64,000 nt of DNA. It comes from an uncultured Clostridia bacterium (lineage in GTDB: Bacteria > Bacillota > Clostridia > UMGS1810). The notes beneath the pieces were generated by a model. It made no database searches. It was not told the origin of the DNA and worked only from the letters and a program-made list of their open reading frames with translations. Within the stretch, counting starts at the first letter, position 1. The number at the start of each line of letters is the position of its first letter. Below are positions 8,614-16,828 of the stretch, one piece after another. The stretch spans positions 1 to 64,000 of the forward strand of contig CAKSPF010000007.1 in the NCBI GenBank assembly GCA_934481345.1, given 5' to 3'. A program made the translations under genes and the position numbers.

Positions 8614-9009
8614 ATGAATATACGAAAATTTCTCGGCATAGCATTTATGTGCCATCAAATGCCTGAACGCTCATTTTTTATAAAAGGAAGGCAATTTCCG
8701 CTATGTGCAAGGTGCACCGGGGTTTTATGCGGTTATTTTGCCGGAATTGCCATAGCCTGTATAACAAATTGCAGACATTCTTTCATAGCCTTGTTTGCAC
8801 TGCTTCCGATGATTATCGACGGAGTAATGCAATATAAATTCAATATTAAAAGCAATAATGCCAGACGGTTTGTAACCGGATTGCTCGGCGGAATCGGCAT
8901 TATATATTTGTTTGTTAATATACATATACTTACTGTGGCATGGGTAAGAGGGGTACTGCGTTTATATCGTTTAATCACCTTTAATCAATGGTGCCGTATG
9001 ATATCATAA
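8614..9009 (+). CDS. DUF2085-type small membrane protein
   Basis: 131 aa, six bases after the zinc-ribbon gene. The N-terminal pattern CHQMPERSFFIKGRQFPLCARCTG, broken over residues 13-36, is the signature of the DUF2085 family, with conserved Cys that may bind a metal. Three to four hydrophobic segments follow (about 37-55, 62-75, 90-112). The last 20 residues (VLRLYRLITFNQW and on) look unlike the family and run into the operator region before the next gene, so the C-terminus may be altered. The function is unknown. Confidence 0.65.
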   Translation: MNIRKFLGIAFMCHQMPERSFFIKGRQFPLCARCTGVLCGYFAGIAIACITNCRHSFIALFALLPMIIDGVMQYKFNIKSNNARRFVTGLLGGIGIIYLFVNIHILTVAWVRGVLRLYRLITFNQWCRMIS

Positions 9010-9039
9010 TTGCAAACGCACAGTACCGTATGGTACCAT
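8998..9039. promoter_or_regulatory. Paired 10-bp palindromic operators before an XRE gene
   Basis: Two perfect palindromes, ATGATATCAT (8998-9007) and ATGGTACCAT (9030-9039), each follow a similar CCGT stretch. Their centres are 32 bp apart, about three helical turns. They sit 22-60 bp before the ATG of the small XRE regulator, as expected for autoregulation. Confidence 0.5.
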
Positions 9040-9060
9040 TAAAGTCAAGAGGTGATTTCA

Positions 9061-9261
9061 ATGTATTTCAAAAAAATTCATGATTTAAGAATTGACAATG
9101 ATTTGACTCAACAGCAGGTTGCAGACTACCTGACGTGTAACCGTCAGGTATACGCAAGATATGAACGCGGTATCAGAGAAATCCCCGTATCAATGCTCAT
9201 TAAGCTTGCCGCGCTTTATAATGTTTCTGTTGACTATATTTTGGATTTAAATAAAAAATAA
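9061..9261 (+). CDS. Small XRE-family regulator
   Basis: 66 aa. The ATG at 9061 was chosen because AAGAGGTG lies 7 bp before it; an upstream in-frame GTG (9052) overlaps that site. Essentially the whole protein is one Cro/CI HTH: IHDLRIDNDLTQQQVADYL, then the recognition helix around CNRQVYARYERG, and the dimer helix LIKLAALYNVSVDYIL. Proteins of this size usually bind operators as homodimers. It is the third gene after the zinc-ribbon and DUF2085 genes, and paired palindromes precede it. Confidence 0.8.
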   Translation: MYFKKIHDLRIDNDLTQQQVADYLTCNRQVYARYERGIREIPVSMLIKLAALYNVSVDYILDLNKK

Positions 9262-9305
9262 ATGCTGCATGTAATTGCACTTTTTGTTAATTGCACAGGA
9301 GAATC

Positions 9306-9442
9306 CACAAGCCTTGCTCCGGCTTGTGAGCACACTCGACCGAATTTGCATGACAAATTCAGTACCCGCGTGTGCTATTTGCACTGCAAAACAATTCACA
9401 GGATTGTTTTGCTTCGTACAAACCTTTCGGAGTTCGATTCTC
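9306..9442 (+). other. Structured intergenic element with three hairpins and a T-arm-like end
   Basis: No gene fits 9262-9464. The stretch has three consecutive stems: CACAAGCC/GGCTTGTG (9306-9313 with 9321-9328); GAATTTG/CAAATTC (9342-9348 with 9354-9360) enclosed by GCACAC/GTGTGC (9330-9335 with 9370-9375); and GCAAAACAAT/ATTGTTTTGC (9386-9395 with 9403-9412). It ends in GGAGTTCGATTCTC (9429-9442), which resembles a tRNA T-arm and matches 14 bases of the neighbouring tmRNA T-arm in inverted orientation. It may be a small RNA or a miniature repeat; the class is unknown. Confidence 0.4.
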
Positions 9443-9464
9443 AATCAGGCTGCGCATAAAAACT

Positions 9465-9505
9465 ATATGCCGCGGCAAAAAAATTGCCGCGGCATATGGT
9501 TTTTA
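9465..9505 (-). terminator. Terminator of the tmRNA gene
   Basis: A perfect 14-bp stem (9465-9478 with 9484-9497, loop AAAAA, GC-rich core GCCGCGGC) lies just past the 3' end of tmRNA. T-runs on either side make it usable in both directions. Confidence 0.85.
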
Positions 9506-9853
9506 TGGTGGAGACGAGGAGAATCGAACTCCTGTCCGAAAATCCATCCGCAAGAGGCTCTCCGAGCGCAGTTTGTGATCAACATTCCCTTACATAAAAG
9601 CTCACAAACAAGCTTTCATGCTCAGTAGCTTCATTATTCATGGCAGACTCAAAGCTTTGTCTGCTCACGTTCACCACAAAATGACGCTCTTATCCGGGCC
9701 GTGGTCCTCCCGGTAAGAACGGCTGCCTTTAATTAGGCAGCGTAAGCTAAATTATCGTTAGCGTTTATTTTTAAAAATTCGGGCTTTTTAAGCGGTTCCC
9801 GCCGCTGCTCGCTCCTCCGGCTTCAAAATCCCCGTCGAAACCTTTACGTCCCC
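9506..9853 (-). ncRNA. ssrA: Transfer-messenger RNA
   Basis: 348 nt on the minus strand. The 5' end GGGGACG (9853-9847) pairs over seven bases, one G-U, with CGTCTCC before the encoded 3' ACCA (ending at 9506). The T-arm GGAGTTCGATTCTCC is intact. The tag reading frame is at 9762-9733 and encodes ANDNLAYAA followed by TAA, a typical Firmicute tag ending in AYAA that directs rescued peptides to Clp proteases. Pseudoknot helices are plausible between the tag and the 3' part (for example the GGCAGCC region). It is expressed from its own consensus promoter. Confidence 0.97.
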
Positions 9854-9919
9854 GTAAACACAGCCGCAAAACATCTGTTTTCCGACTGTATAATATTCAT
9901 TCTAAGGTTAAGCTATAAT

Positions 9920-9948
9920 AGTATAACCGCAATTTTAAAAATTGTCAA
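9920..9948 (-). promoter_or_regulatory. Consensus promoter of ssrA
   Basis: Minus strand: TTGACA (9948-9943), 17 bp spacer, TATACT (9925-9920). The predicted start near 9913 leaves about 60 nt to be removed to give the mature 5' end. Confidence 0.8.
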
Positions 9949-9964
9949 TTGAATATTTTGTCAA

Positions 9965-10519
9965 TTACTTTACCGTTCCGTCAGAATTAAACAGCGGCAG
10001 CGGTTCAAGGAAAATAATATCGTCGCGGTCTGCTGCGTCGCCTTCGGCAAGAACAGCCATTTTGCCGACTATTGCAGCTCCTGCTTTTTCTGCAAGCATT
10101 TCAAGCGATTCAAGCGAGCTTCCCGTACTTATAACATCATCAACTATGAGAACTCTTTTGCCTTTAAGTGCATTTACCTCACTGTCGCCTATACAAAGCG
10201 TCTGAATATGGTCGGTCGTTATCGAATCAACATCTGTAGACAAAACGTTATTCATATATATTTTTTTACCCTTTCTGGCAATTATGTAATTGTCAGCACC
10301 GGACTGTCTTGCCATTTCATAAATAAGCGGTATGCTTTTGCACTCTGCCGTAAGCATTATATCGTATTCGGGCGCTTTTTTTAAAAGTTCCGCCGCACAT
10401 GCCTTCGTCATCTCAACATCGCCGAACATTATGAAAGCGCCTATATAAAGGTCGTCATTAACCTTGCAAAGCGGCAGCTCGCGTTTCAATCCTGCTATTG
10501 TAATAGGATAAGTATTCAT
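9965..10519 (-). CDS. Adenine phosphoribosyltransferase-like protein
   Basis: 184 aa from the ATG at 10519, chosen for GAGGAGA 6 bp upstream. It is a type I phosphoribosyltransferase: the PRPP loop reads VLIVDDVISTGSS (about residues 120-132), and an aromatic/hydrophobic hood region precedes it. The arrangement (LTAECKSIPLIYEMARQ, then YIIARKGKKIYM) resembles adenine or xanthine PRTases that salvage bases to nucleotides with PRPP. The substrate cannot be settled from sequence alone. The gene stands alone between the ssrA promoter and a divergent sugar-dehydratase gene. Confidence 0.75.
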   Translation of the reverse strand: MNTYPITIAGLKRELPLCKVNDDLYIGAFIMFGDVEMTKACAAELLKKAPEYDIMLTAECKSIPLIYEMARQSGADNYIIARKGKKIYMNNVLSTDVDSITTDHIQTLCIGDSEVNALKGKRVLIVDDVISTGSSLESLEMLAEKAGAAIVGKMAVLAEGDAADRDDIIFLEPLPLFNSDGTVK

Positions 10520-10650
10520 TGTATCTCTCCTCATTTTCTTCAATAATATTATTTTATATCCTTATTGTTAAAAAATCAAGTAATTTTTACCGATGTAACA
10601 TATTTATTACATAAATTGCAATTAATTGAATTATTATGCAAAATGATTTA

Positions 10651-10679
10651 TTGACTTTAAAACTCTGCAATGGTATAAT
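10651..10679 (+). promoter_or_regulatory. Promoter of the NDP-sugar dehydratase gene
   Basis: TTGACT (10651-10656), 17 bp spacer, TATAAT (10674-10679), about 50 bp before the ATG at 10728. Confidence 0.75.
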
Positions 10680-10727
10680 AATAAATATGAAATAGAAAAG
10701 CATAGTATAAAAGGAGCGTTTTCACGC

Positions 10728-12638
10728 ATGAAAAACTCTAATCTTTACAGAAACAGAAATATATTTTTTATAGATCTGGCATCTGTTATTTTGACATATA
10801 TGTTTTGTGTGTTTTTCATCTACGGAGCGGGCAACACGCACAAATATGTATCAGGCACTCTTATAATGTCTGTAATATCTGCCGCAGTGTTCTGCACAGT
10901 AGCCTATGCAGGCGGCAATTATAAAATTCTATGGGCTTTTGCAGGCACAAAGGACTACATAACCCTTTCGGCAGGCTGTCTGTTTTCGTCCGCGATACTT
11001 ATGATAATTGCAACCGTCGCAGAGTTTTCACCCATCGGACACCTTCACCTGGTAAAGATTTGCTTTCTTGCGAACTTTATAATCACAATATGCTTTGTTT
11101 TTGTACGGATGCTTATAAGAGTTATGCATAAGCTCCCCGAACAGAACACTGTCACAGCAGAACCCGGTCCGAAAACGAAAAAAGTTCTTATAGTAGGTGC
11201 AGGTTCCTCTGCCACTATTTTAATAAAAGATTTAACGAACAACTTAAATCTTAATTTTGACATTGTAGGTCTTATTGATGACGATCCGATTAAGATGAAT
11301 AATTCCATTAACGGATACAGGGTAATAGGTCAGCGCAATGATATTCCCCGAATCTGCAAGCAATTCAACATAGACCAGATTTTGCTTGCAATACCGTCCG
11401 CAAGCGTAAGCGACAGAAAAGAAATCATTGAAATATGCAATCAGACAAAAGCGGCTTTAAAAACCGTTCCGAGCATAGATCAAATAATATCCGATCCTTA
11501 TTCACCGATGACGGTAAGAAACGTTCAGATAGAAGACTTGCTGGACCGCACTCCCATAGTCCTGAACAATTCCGAAATCACCGAATACATATGCGGCAAG
11601 GTAGTAATGGTTACCGGCGGCGGAGGTTCGATAGGTTCTGAGCTTTGCCGACAGATAATGAAATACAAACCCGAAAAGCTTATTATTATAGATATATACG
11701 AAAACAACGCATATGATTTGCAGATGGAGCTTAACAGCATGTATCCGGACAACAAACCGCTTGTTCTCATTGCTTCCGTCCGCGACAAAAACCGCCTTGA
11801 AGATATATTTGAAAAATACAGACCTTATATCATCTTCCATGCGGCTGCACACAAGCATGTTCCATTAATGGAAGTCAGCCCGTGCGAAGCAATAAAGAAC
11901 AATGTTTTCGGTACATATAACGTTGCGCTTCTGGCAGACAAATACAATGTCAAACGTTTTGTAATGATTTCTACCGATAAAGCCGTTAACCCTACGAACA
12001 TAATGGGCGCTACAAAGCGAATATGCGAAATGATTGTTCAGAGCATGCAAAAAATAAGCAATACTGAATTTGTTGCCGTAAGATTCGGAAATGTTCTCGG
12101 CTCAAACGGCAGTGTTATACCGCTTTTTAAAAGACAGATTGAAAAGGGCGGTCCCGTAACCGTAACCCACAAAGATATAACGAGATTTTTCATGACGATT
12201 CCCGAAGCCGCACAGCTTGTTCTTCAGGCTGCGAGCTATGCCAAGGGCGGAGAAATCTTCGTGTTGGATATGGGAAAACCGGTTAAAATATATGACCTTG
12301 CAAAAAACCTTATAAGACTTTCGGGATATGAACCGAATGTAGACATTAAAATAGAAGTCACCGGATTAAGACCGGGTGAAAAGCTGTACGAGGAATTGCT
12401 CATGAACGAAGAAGGTCTTAAAAAGACACGTCATGATAAAATTTTTATAGGCAGTCCTCTTGACATCCGTATGGAGGAATTGAAGCCGGAGCTTGATTTA
12501 CTCGAAACGGCTTCCAGACACAACGACATTGAAACAATAAAAGACGTAATACAGAAGGTTGTTCCCACATATATACGTCATCCTGAGGAAGTAAACAAAA
12601 ACGCTGAAACCGACACAAAAAACATCGTCGCACTATAA
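10728..12638 (+). CDS. Membrane NDP-sugar 4,6-dehydratase/epimerase (CapD/PglF type)
   Basis: 636 aa. Four N-terminal membrane helices (about 12-130) are followed by a first Rossmann-like domain (VLIVGAGSSA, from 153) and the catalytic extended SDR domain with VTGGGGSIGSE (about 295-305). The family block MISTDKAVNPTNIMGATKR carries the catalytic residues in place of the usual YxxxK. Relatives convert UDP-GlcNAc to a 4-keto-6-deoxy sugar for bacillosamine, capsule or glycan synthesis at the inner membrane face. It is monocistronic here with no sugar-pathway neighbours, so the glycan it serves is unknown. Confidence 0.88.
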   Translation: MKNSNLYRNRNIFFIDLASVILTYMFCVFFIYGAGNTHKYVSGTLIMSVISAAVFCTVAYAGGNYKILWAFAGTKDYITLSAGCLFSSAILMIIATVAEFSPIGHLHLVKICFLANFIITICFVFVRMLIRVMHKLPEQNTVTAEPGPKTKKVLIVGAGSSATILIKDLTNNLNLNFDIVGLIDDDPIKMNNSINGYRVIGQRNDIPRICKQFNIDQILLAIPSASVSDRKEIIEICNQTKAALKTVPSIDQIISDPYSPMTVRNVQIEDLLDRTPIVLNNSEITEYICGKVVMVTGGGGSIGSELCRQIMKYKPEKLIIIDIYENNAYDLQMELNSMYPDNKPLVLIASVRDKNRLEDIFEKYRPYIIFHAAAHKHVPLMEVSPCEAIKNNVFGTYNVALLADKYNVKRFVMISTDKAVNPTNIMGATKRICEMIVQSMQKISNTEFVAVRFGNVLGSNGSVIPLFKRQIEKGGPVTVTHKDITRFFMTIPEAAQLVLQAASYAKGGEIFVLDMGKPVKIYDLAKNLIRLSGYEPNVDIKIEVTGLRPGEKLYEELLMNEEGLKKTRHDKIFIGSPLDIRMEELKPELDLLETASRHNDIETIKDVIQKVVPTYIRHPEEVNKNAETDTKNIVAL

Positions 12639-12641
12639 ATT

Positions 12642-12676
12642 AAAAATGCTCTTGTTTGTAAAACAAGAGCATTTTT
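12642..12676 (+). terminator. Intrinsic terminator after the dehydratase gene
   Basis: A 16-bp perfect stem (12642-12657 with 12661-12676, three-base loop) rich in A before and T after, 4 bp beyond the stop codon. Confidence 0.85.
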
Positions 12677-12742
12677 AACACATTTTTATGTTATAATTAT
12701 AGTACGGCTTTCTCAAAATAAAACTTTATATGGAGATATTGT

Positions 12743-14455
12743 ATGGAAAAGAATAATTTTAAAAGCGCCGCCCGCTTTGACAACGTAAAAAAAATAATAT
12801 ATAACTCTGCCAAAATATATGCGGACAGCACCGCCTTTGTCATAAAACACAAAAACGGAAAAAATATTTTATATGAAAATAAAAGCTATAAAAATCTTCT
12901 CGATGACATCAACGGCTTCGGCACTGCCCTTTACAGCATCGGTCTTGCCGATAAAAGGATTGCGGTAATAGGCAGAAACCGCTATGAGTGGGCTGTGGCA
13001 CATCTGGCAAATCTCATGGGAGGAATTGTGTCTGTTCCGCTGGATAAGGAACTCAAAATAAATGAACTTGAAGACTCTCTCATAAGGAGCGAAGCGGCCG
13101 CAGTTGTATATGATGAAAAGTACCGGGAGCTGATGGATGCCATAAAAGCAAACGGCAAAACAGCACTGACAAAATACATCTGCATGTCGGATACAGACAG
13201 CGACCTGCCTTTTTCCGCACTTATACAAAAAGGAAAAGAGCTTATTGCAAACGGCGATACCGGTTATATTGATTGTAATATAAATCCCGACACATTTTCT
13301 GTTTTGCTGTTTACTTCCGGCACAACTGACAAATCAAAAGCCGTCATGCTTTGTCAGCGTGGAATTGCCGACAACGTATGCGACATGCAGCTCGTAGAGG
13401 ACATCCGCCACACAGACGTAAACATGGCATTTCTGCCATTTCATCATATTTTCGGTTCAACCGGACTCATCGTTATGCTTGCCTGCGGAGTAAAAACTGT
13501 TTTTACGGACGGACTGCGCTATGTAAGACAAAATCTTGCGGAATACGGCGTAACACTGTTTGTCGCCGTTCCTGTTATACTTGACAGCATGTACAAAAAT
13601 GTATTAAACGGAATAAAAAAGCAGGGAAAGGATAAACTTTTAAAGCGTCTTGATGCCGTCGCACAAACTCTTTTAAAGCTCAGAATTGATATTCGCCGCG
13701 CTGTTTACAAGCCTGTTCTAAATCAGCTCGGCGGAAAACTGCGGTTTATAATATCTGGCGGCGCCGCTCTTGATCCGGCTGTAGCAAAAGGTTTTTCAAA
13801 AATGGGCATACATATAGTCCAGGGCTACGGATTAACGGAAACCTCACCGGTAATAGCTGCCGAAAACGAATATTTTTCAAAATCGGGTTCGGTAGGCATA
13901 CCGATGAAAAGCGTACAGGTTAATATATATAACAAGAGCAGCGACGGAACGGGAGAAATATGCGTAAAAGGCACAAGCGTAATGCTCGGATACTACAACA
14001 ATCCCGAAGCAACAAATGCCGTATTAAAAGACGGCTGGTTTCATACCGGTGATTTAGGCTATATTGACAGCGAAGGGTATTTGTTTATTACCGGACGGCA
14101 AAAAGACGTAATAGTTATGCAAAACGGCAAAAAGGTATTTCCCGAAGAACTGGAATCTCTCATAAACCGGACAGACGGCGTTAAGGAAAGCTTTGTATAC
14201 GGTATTCCCATAAACGCTCAAAACTCCGAAAAGGTCGTATGCAAAGTGGTGTATGACAAAGCTTACTTCACCGGTGACGAAAAAACAGTTTATGATGAGT
14301 TGTGGAAGAAAATCAAAGATATTAACCAAACTCTCCCTATGTATAAATATATAAAAGGTATGACCGTTACCGATGAACCTCTCATTAAAACAAGTACAAA
14401 CAAAATCAAGCGGAGAGAAGAAATAAAAAAAGCAGATACAGGAGGAAACTTATGA
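12743..14455 (+). CDS. AMP-forming acyl-CoA synthetase
   Basis: 570 aa, ANL superfamily. It activates a carboxylic acid, probably a long-chain fatty acid, with ATP and CoA. Visible motifs are the P-loop FTSGTTDKSKAVML (about 190), GYGLTETSP, the hinge GWFHTGDLGYIDSEGYLFITG, and the C-terminal catalytic Lys region (IKTSTNKIKRRE). A membrane-associated long-chain ligase is the closest fit, but chain length is not shown. The stop codon overlaps the start of deoD by 4 bp (ATGA), so the two are translationally coupled although the pathways differ. Confidence 0.88.
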   Translation: MEKNNFKSAARFDNVKKIIYNSAKIYADSTAFVIKHKNGKNILYENKSYKNLLDDINGFGTALYSIGLADKRIAVIGRNRYEWAVAHLANLMGGIVSVPLDKELKINELEDSLIRSEAAAVVYDEKYRELMDAIKANGKTALTKYICMSDTDSDLPFSALIQKGKELIANGDTGYIDCNINPDTFSVLLFTSGTTDKSKAVMLCQRGIADNVCDMQLVEDIRHTDVNMAFLPFHHIFGSTGLIVMLACGVKTVFTDGLRYVRQNLAEYGVTLFVAVPVILDSMYKNVLNGIKKQGKDKLLKRLDAVAQTLLKLRIDIRRAVYKPVLNQLGGKLRFIISGGAALDPAVAKGFSKMGIHIVQGYGLTETSPVIAAENEYFSKSGSVGIPMKSVQVNIYNKSSDGTGEICVKGTSVMLGYYNNPEATNAVLKDGWFHTGDLGYIDSEGYLFITGRQKDVIVMQNGKKVFPEELESLINRTDGVKESFVYGIPINAQNSEKVVCKVVYDKAYFTGDEKTVYDELWKKIKDINQTLPMYKYIKGMTVTDEPLIKTSTNKIKRREEIKKADTGGNL

Positions 14456-15162
14456 ACAGCTATCCGACACCGCATATAAATGCAAAACCCGATGACTTTG
14501 CCAAAACCGTTATAATGCCGGGAGATCCTCTCAGAGCAAAAATGACCGCAGAAAGGTATCTGAAAAATGCCGTACTTATAAATGACATACGCGGCGCTTT
14601 GGCTTATACGGGAACATATAACGGCAAAAAAGTAACTGTCATGGCAAGCGGAATGGGCATGCCGTCAATGGGTATATACAGTTGGGAGCTGTATAATATT
14701 TTCGGTGTGGAAAACATCATACGCACCGGTTCTGCCGGCGGACTTCAGCCTTATGTCAATGTACGGGATATTATTATCGCAATGACGGCATCTACCGATT
14801 CAAACTTTGCCGCACAGTATAAATTACCCGGAAGCTTCAGTCCGTGTGCCGACTATACCCTGCTTTCGCGCGCAAGCGCTGCGGCTTCGGATATGAAGCT
14901 GCCGCACCATGTGGGAGGAATCCTTACAAGCGACCATTTCTATACAGATGACCCGTCTGCGCTTAAAACATGGGCAAAAATGGGACTTCTGTGCACCGAG
15001 ATGGAAACCGCCGCACTTTATATGAACGCCGCAGCAGCAGGGAAAAAGGCTTTGTCAATACTTACTGTATCCGACCATATATTCACGGGAGAATCCACCT
15101 CCGCAGAAGAAAGACAAAACACATTTACGCAAATGATGGAGCTTGCGCTCGGAATAATTTGA
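14452..15162 (+). CDS. deoD: Purine nucleoside phosphorylase, DeoD type
   Basis: 236 aa, standard for the hexameric bacterial enzyme. It splits purine (deoxy)nucleosides with phosphate into base and (deoxy)ribose-1-phosphate. Motifs: MPGDPLRAK for phosphate and substrate binding, RTGSAGGL, the nucleoside site CTEMETAALYMNA, and the catalytic Asp in LTVSDHIFTGE. GGAGG sits 7 bp before the ATG inside the ligase gene. A strong terminator follows directly. Confidence 0.95.
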   Translation: MNSYPTPHINAKPDDFAKTVIMPGDPLRAKMTAERYLKNAVLINDIRGALAYTGTYNGKKVTVMASGMGMPSMGIYSWELYNIFGVENIIRTGSAGGLQPYVNVRDIIIAMTASTDSNFAAQYKLPGSFSPCADYTLLSRASAAASDMKLPHHVGGILTSDHFYTDDPSALKTWAKMGLLCTEMETAALYMNAAAAGKKALSILTVSDHIFTGESTSAEERQNTFTQMMELALGII

Positions 15163-15166
15163 CGGT

Positions 15167-15223
15167 TTACATAATAAAACTCATGCAAAAATTATCACAT
15201 GAGTTTTATTATGTAATTTTTTT
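15167..15223 (+). terminator. Strong terminator after deoD
   Basis: A 19-bp perfect stem (15167-15185 with 15198-15216, 12-base loop) is followed by a T-run. It starts 5 bp after the deoD stop codon. Confidence 0.9.
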
Positions 15224-15225
15224 AT

Positions 15226-15283
15226 GTCAAGAAAAAATATTTATAAAATCCAAAAAATTTTTTGTGAAATATTTTTTCTTGAC
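15226..15283. repeat. Large AT-rich inverted repeat
   Basis: Perfect 17-bp arms lie at 15226-15242 and 15267-15283. The 24-base loop itself contains a 14-base palindrome, CAAAAAATTTTTTG (15251-15264). No coding function is seen. It opens the gene-free region 15224-15690. Confidence 0.7.
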
Positions 15284-15347
15284 ACGAAAATCAAAAAAAT
15301 TTTTTCCCAAAAAACAACACCTTTAAAATGTGCTTAAAATGTGGGTT

Positions 15348-15499
15348 TAATCCACATATCCACAAAGTTATCCACAAACAATGTGAAAAAGTCTTTGAAA
15401 TATTTTTTGTTAAAATGTAATTTTGTGTCAAATTTTTTAAATAACTGCCAGGGTTACATAATATTAAATTTAACAATTTTGTAATAACTTTTATCCACT
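15348..15499. promoter_or_regulatory. DnaA-box-like cluster in AT-rich gene-free region
   Basis: The region 15224-15690 holds no supportable gene. It contains one exact DnaA box, TTATCCACA (15368-15376), and three single-mismatch copies: TAATCCACA (15348-15356), ATATCCACA (15356-15364) and TTATCCACT (15491-15499), all in the same orientation. The flanks are extremely AT-rich. dnaA and dnaN are not nearby, so a DnaA-titrating site or chance is at least as likely as an origin. Confidence 0.35.
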
Positions 15500-15695
15500 G
15501 TTTTTGTTCCGAAATCAAAAATTTATAATAAAATAATTGTGTTTTATATTCCTCAAAAATCTTTTAAAACACAGATAAATACTGGGCTTTGAAAGATTTT
15601 TACAAAACCCCTGACAAATCAGATTCCGAAAAAACGACTTTTTTTCGCAAAATTAAAAAAATATGAAAAATTTTTAAAATTTTTCAAAAAAGCTC

Positions 15696-15755
15696 TTGAC
15701 AAATATGAAAAACAGATGTATAATTCACTTAAAGTCAAAGAAAGTCAAAGTCAAA
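15696..15755 (+). promoter_or_regulatory. Promoter and CtsR operator of the ctsR-clpC operon
   Basis: TTGACA (15696-15701), 17 bp spacer, TATAAT (15719-15724). Just downstream is the CtsR heptad repeat AGTCAAA-GAA-AGTCAAA (15733-15749) plus a third partial copy GTCAAA (15750-15755). In Firmicutes CtsR binds such tandem repeats and represses the operon until heat or protein stress. Confidence 0.9.
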
Positions 15756-15847
15756 TTTGATTTCAGACTGTATATTTTTCAATTATCAACCGTTTTTTAC
15801 TTTATAATCAATATTTATATGTATGTAACACTAAGGAAGTGATACCC

Positions 15848-16297
15848 TTGAAAATAAGTGACAGCATCGAAAGCTTCATACACAACCTTCTAAACAGCGA
15901 AAACAGCGTTGAATTAAAAAGAAACGAGCTTGCTGCTTACTTCAACTGTGTTCCGTCACAGATTAACTATGTAATACAAACCCGTTTTACCACAGAAAGA
16001 GGATATATTGTGGAAAGCCGGCGCGGAGGCGGCGGCCATATAAAAATTACGCGTATTCATCTGGATAATAACGGAATGATTACACATGTATTGAATAGTA
16101 TAGGTGACAATGTGGATATAATGACAGTGGAGGCAATACTTAACAATCTGTTTATAAACAAAGTTTTAAACGGAAACGAAGCAAAGCTCATAATGACAGC
16201 CTGCTCTAACAACGCTCTTTCCTCCATATCGGACGGCGCTGTCAAAAACAAGGTTCGGGCAGATATTTTCAAAAATCTGTTATTACTTTTTGTATAA
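15848..16297 (+). CDS. ctsR: Class III stress gene repressor CtsR
   Basis: 149 aa from the TTG at 15848, which fits AAGGAAGTGA upstream and the family N-terminus (KISDSIESFIHNLL); GTG 15839 is the alternative. The winged HTH (about 25-65) includes NELAAYFNCVPSQINYVIQTRF and the glycine-rich wing SRRGGGGHIKI that reads the operator minor groove and senses heat. The C-terminal helical domain binds McsB. It represses its own operon through the heptad repeats upstream. Confidence 0.95.
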   Translation: MKISDSIESFIHNLLNSENSVELKRNELAAYFNCVPSQINYVIQTRFTTERGYIVESRRGGGGHIKITRIHLDNNGMITHVLNSIGDNVDIMTVEAILNNLFINKVLNGNEAKLIMTACSNNALSSISDGAVKNKVRADIFKNLLLLFV

Positions 16298-16318
16298 GAT
16301 ATAAAGGAGGTAATTTTT

Positions 16319-16828
16319 ATGCTATGTACTAACTGCGGCAACAAGGAAGCCGTTTTCCATTACAAACAAATAATTAACGGTGTGCGTTCCGAACAGCATC
16401 TGTGTACAGACTGTGCAAGGGAACTCGGATATGCAAATCAGGGAGAAAACACATTTGATTTCAGCGATATGTTTAATAACTTTATATCCATACCGTCTTT
16501 TCTCAAGCCATCAGCCTCGGTGCGCTCATGCCAAAACTGCGGCACCACATTTGAAGAATTTAAAAAGACAGGGCTTTTGGGATGCGACAAATGCTATGAT
16601 GAATTTAAAAATATAATCGAATCCACTCTGGCACAAATACAGCCGGCTACATCACACAAAGGAAAGCTTTCCGGTGAAAGCGGCAAAAAAATACAGTTTG
16701 AAAATGAATTGAACGAACTTAAAGAACAGCTCAAAAGAGCAATAATAGACGAAAAATATGAGGACGCCGCCGTTTACCGCGATAAAATAAAAGAGCTTGA
16801 AGAAACGGAGGAAAAGGACAATGGCTGA
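16319..16828 (+). CDS. mcsA: McsA, activator of the McsB arginine kinase
   Basis: 169 aa. Paired zinc-binding motifs are CTNCGNKEAVFHYK with CTDC, and CQNCGTTF with CDKCYDEF. A C-terminal UVR helical hairpin (about 128-165, NELKEQLKRAIIDEKYEDAA) follows. McsA stimulates McsB and adapts it to ClpC. AAGGAGG precedes the ATG by 8 bp. The gene follows ctsR by 21 bp and overlaps mcsB by 8 bp, the conserved operon order. Confidence 0.95.
   Translation: MLCTNCGNKEAVFHYKQIINGVRSEQHLCTDCARELGYANQGENTFDFSDMFNNFISIPSFLKPSASVRSCQNCGTTFEEFKKTGLLGCDKCYDEFKNIIESTLAQIQPATSHKGKLSGESGKKIQFENELNELKEQLKRAIIDEKYEDAAVYRDKIKELEETEEKDNG

Noticed and set aside
9421..9455. Possible tRNA gene end (TTCGATTC T-arm-like sequence)
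   Set aside because: No acceptor, D or anticodon arms fold upstream and no CCA follows, so it is described only as part of an unassigned element.
15291..15518. Open reading frame of 75 codons on the minus strand
   Set aside because: It lies in the AT-rich repeat region, has no ribosome site and no recognisable protein pattern.
15224..15690. Calling this region oriC
   Set aside because: The DnaA-like boxes are few and dnaA, dnaN, recF and gyrB are absent. Kept as an observation instead.
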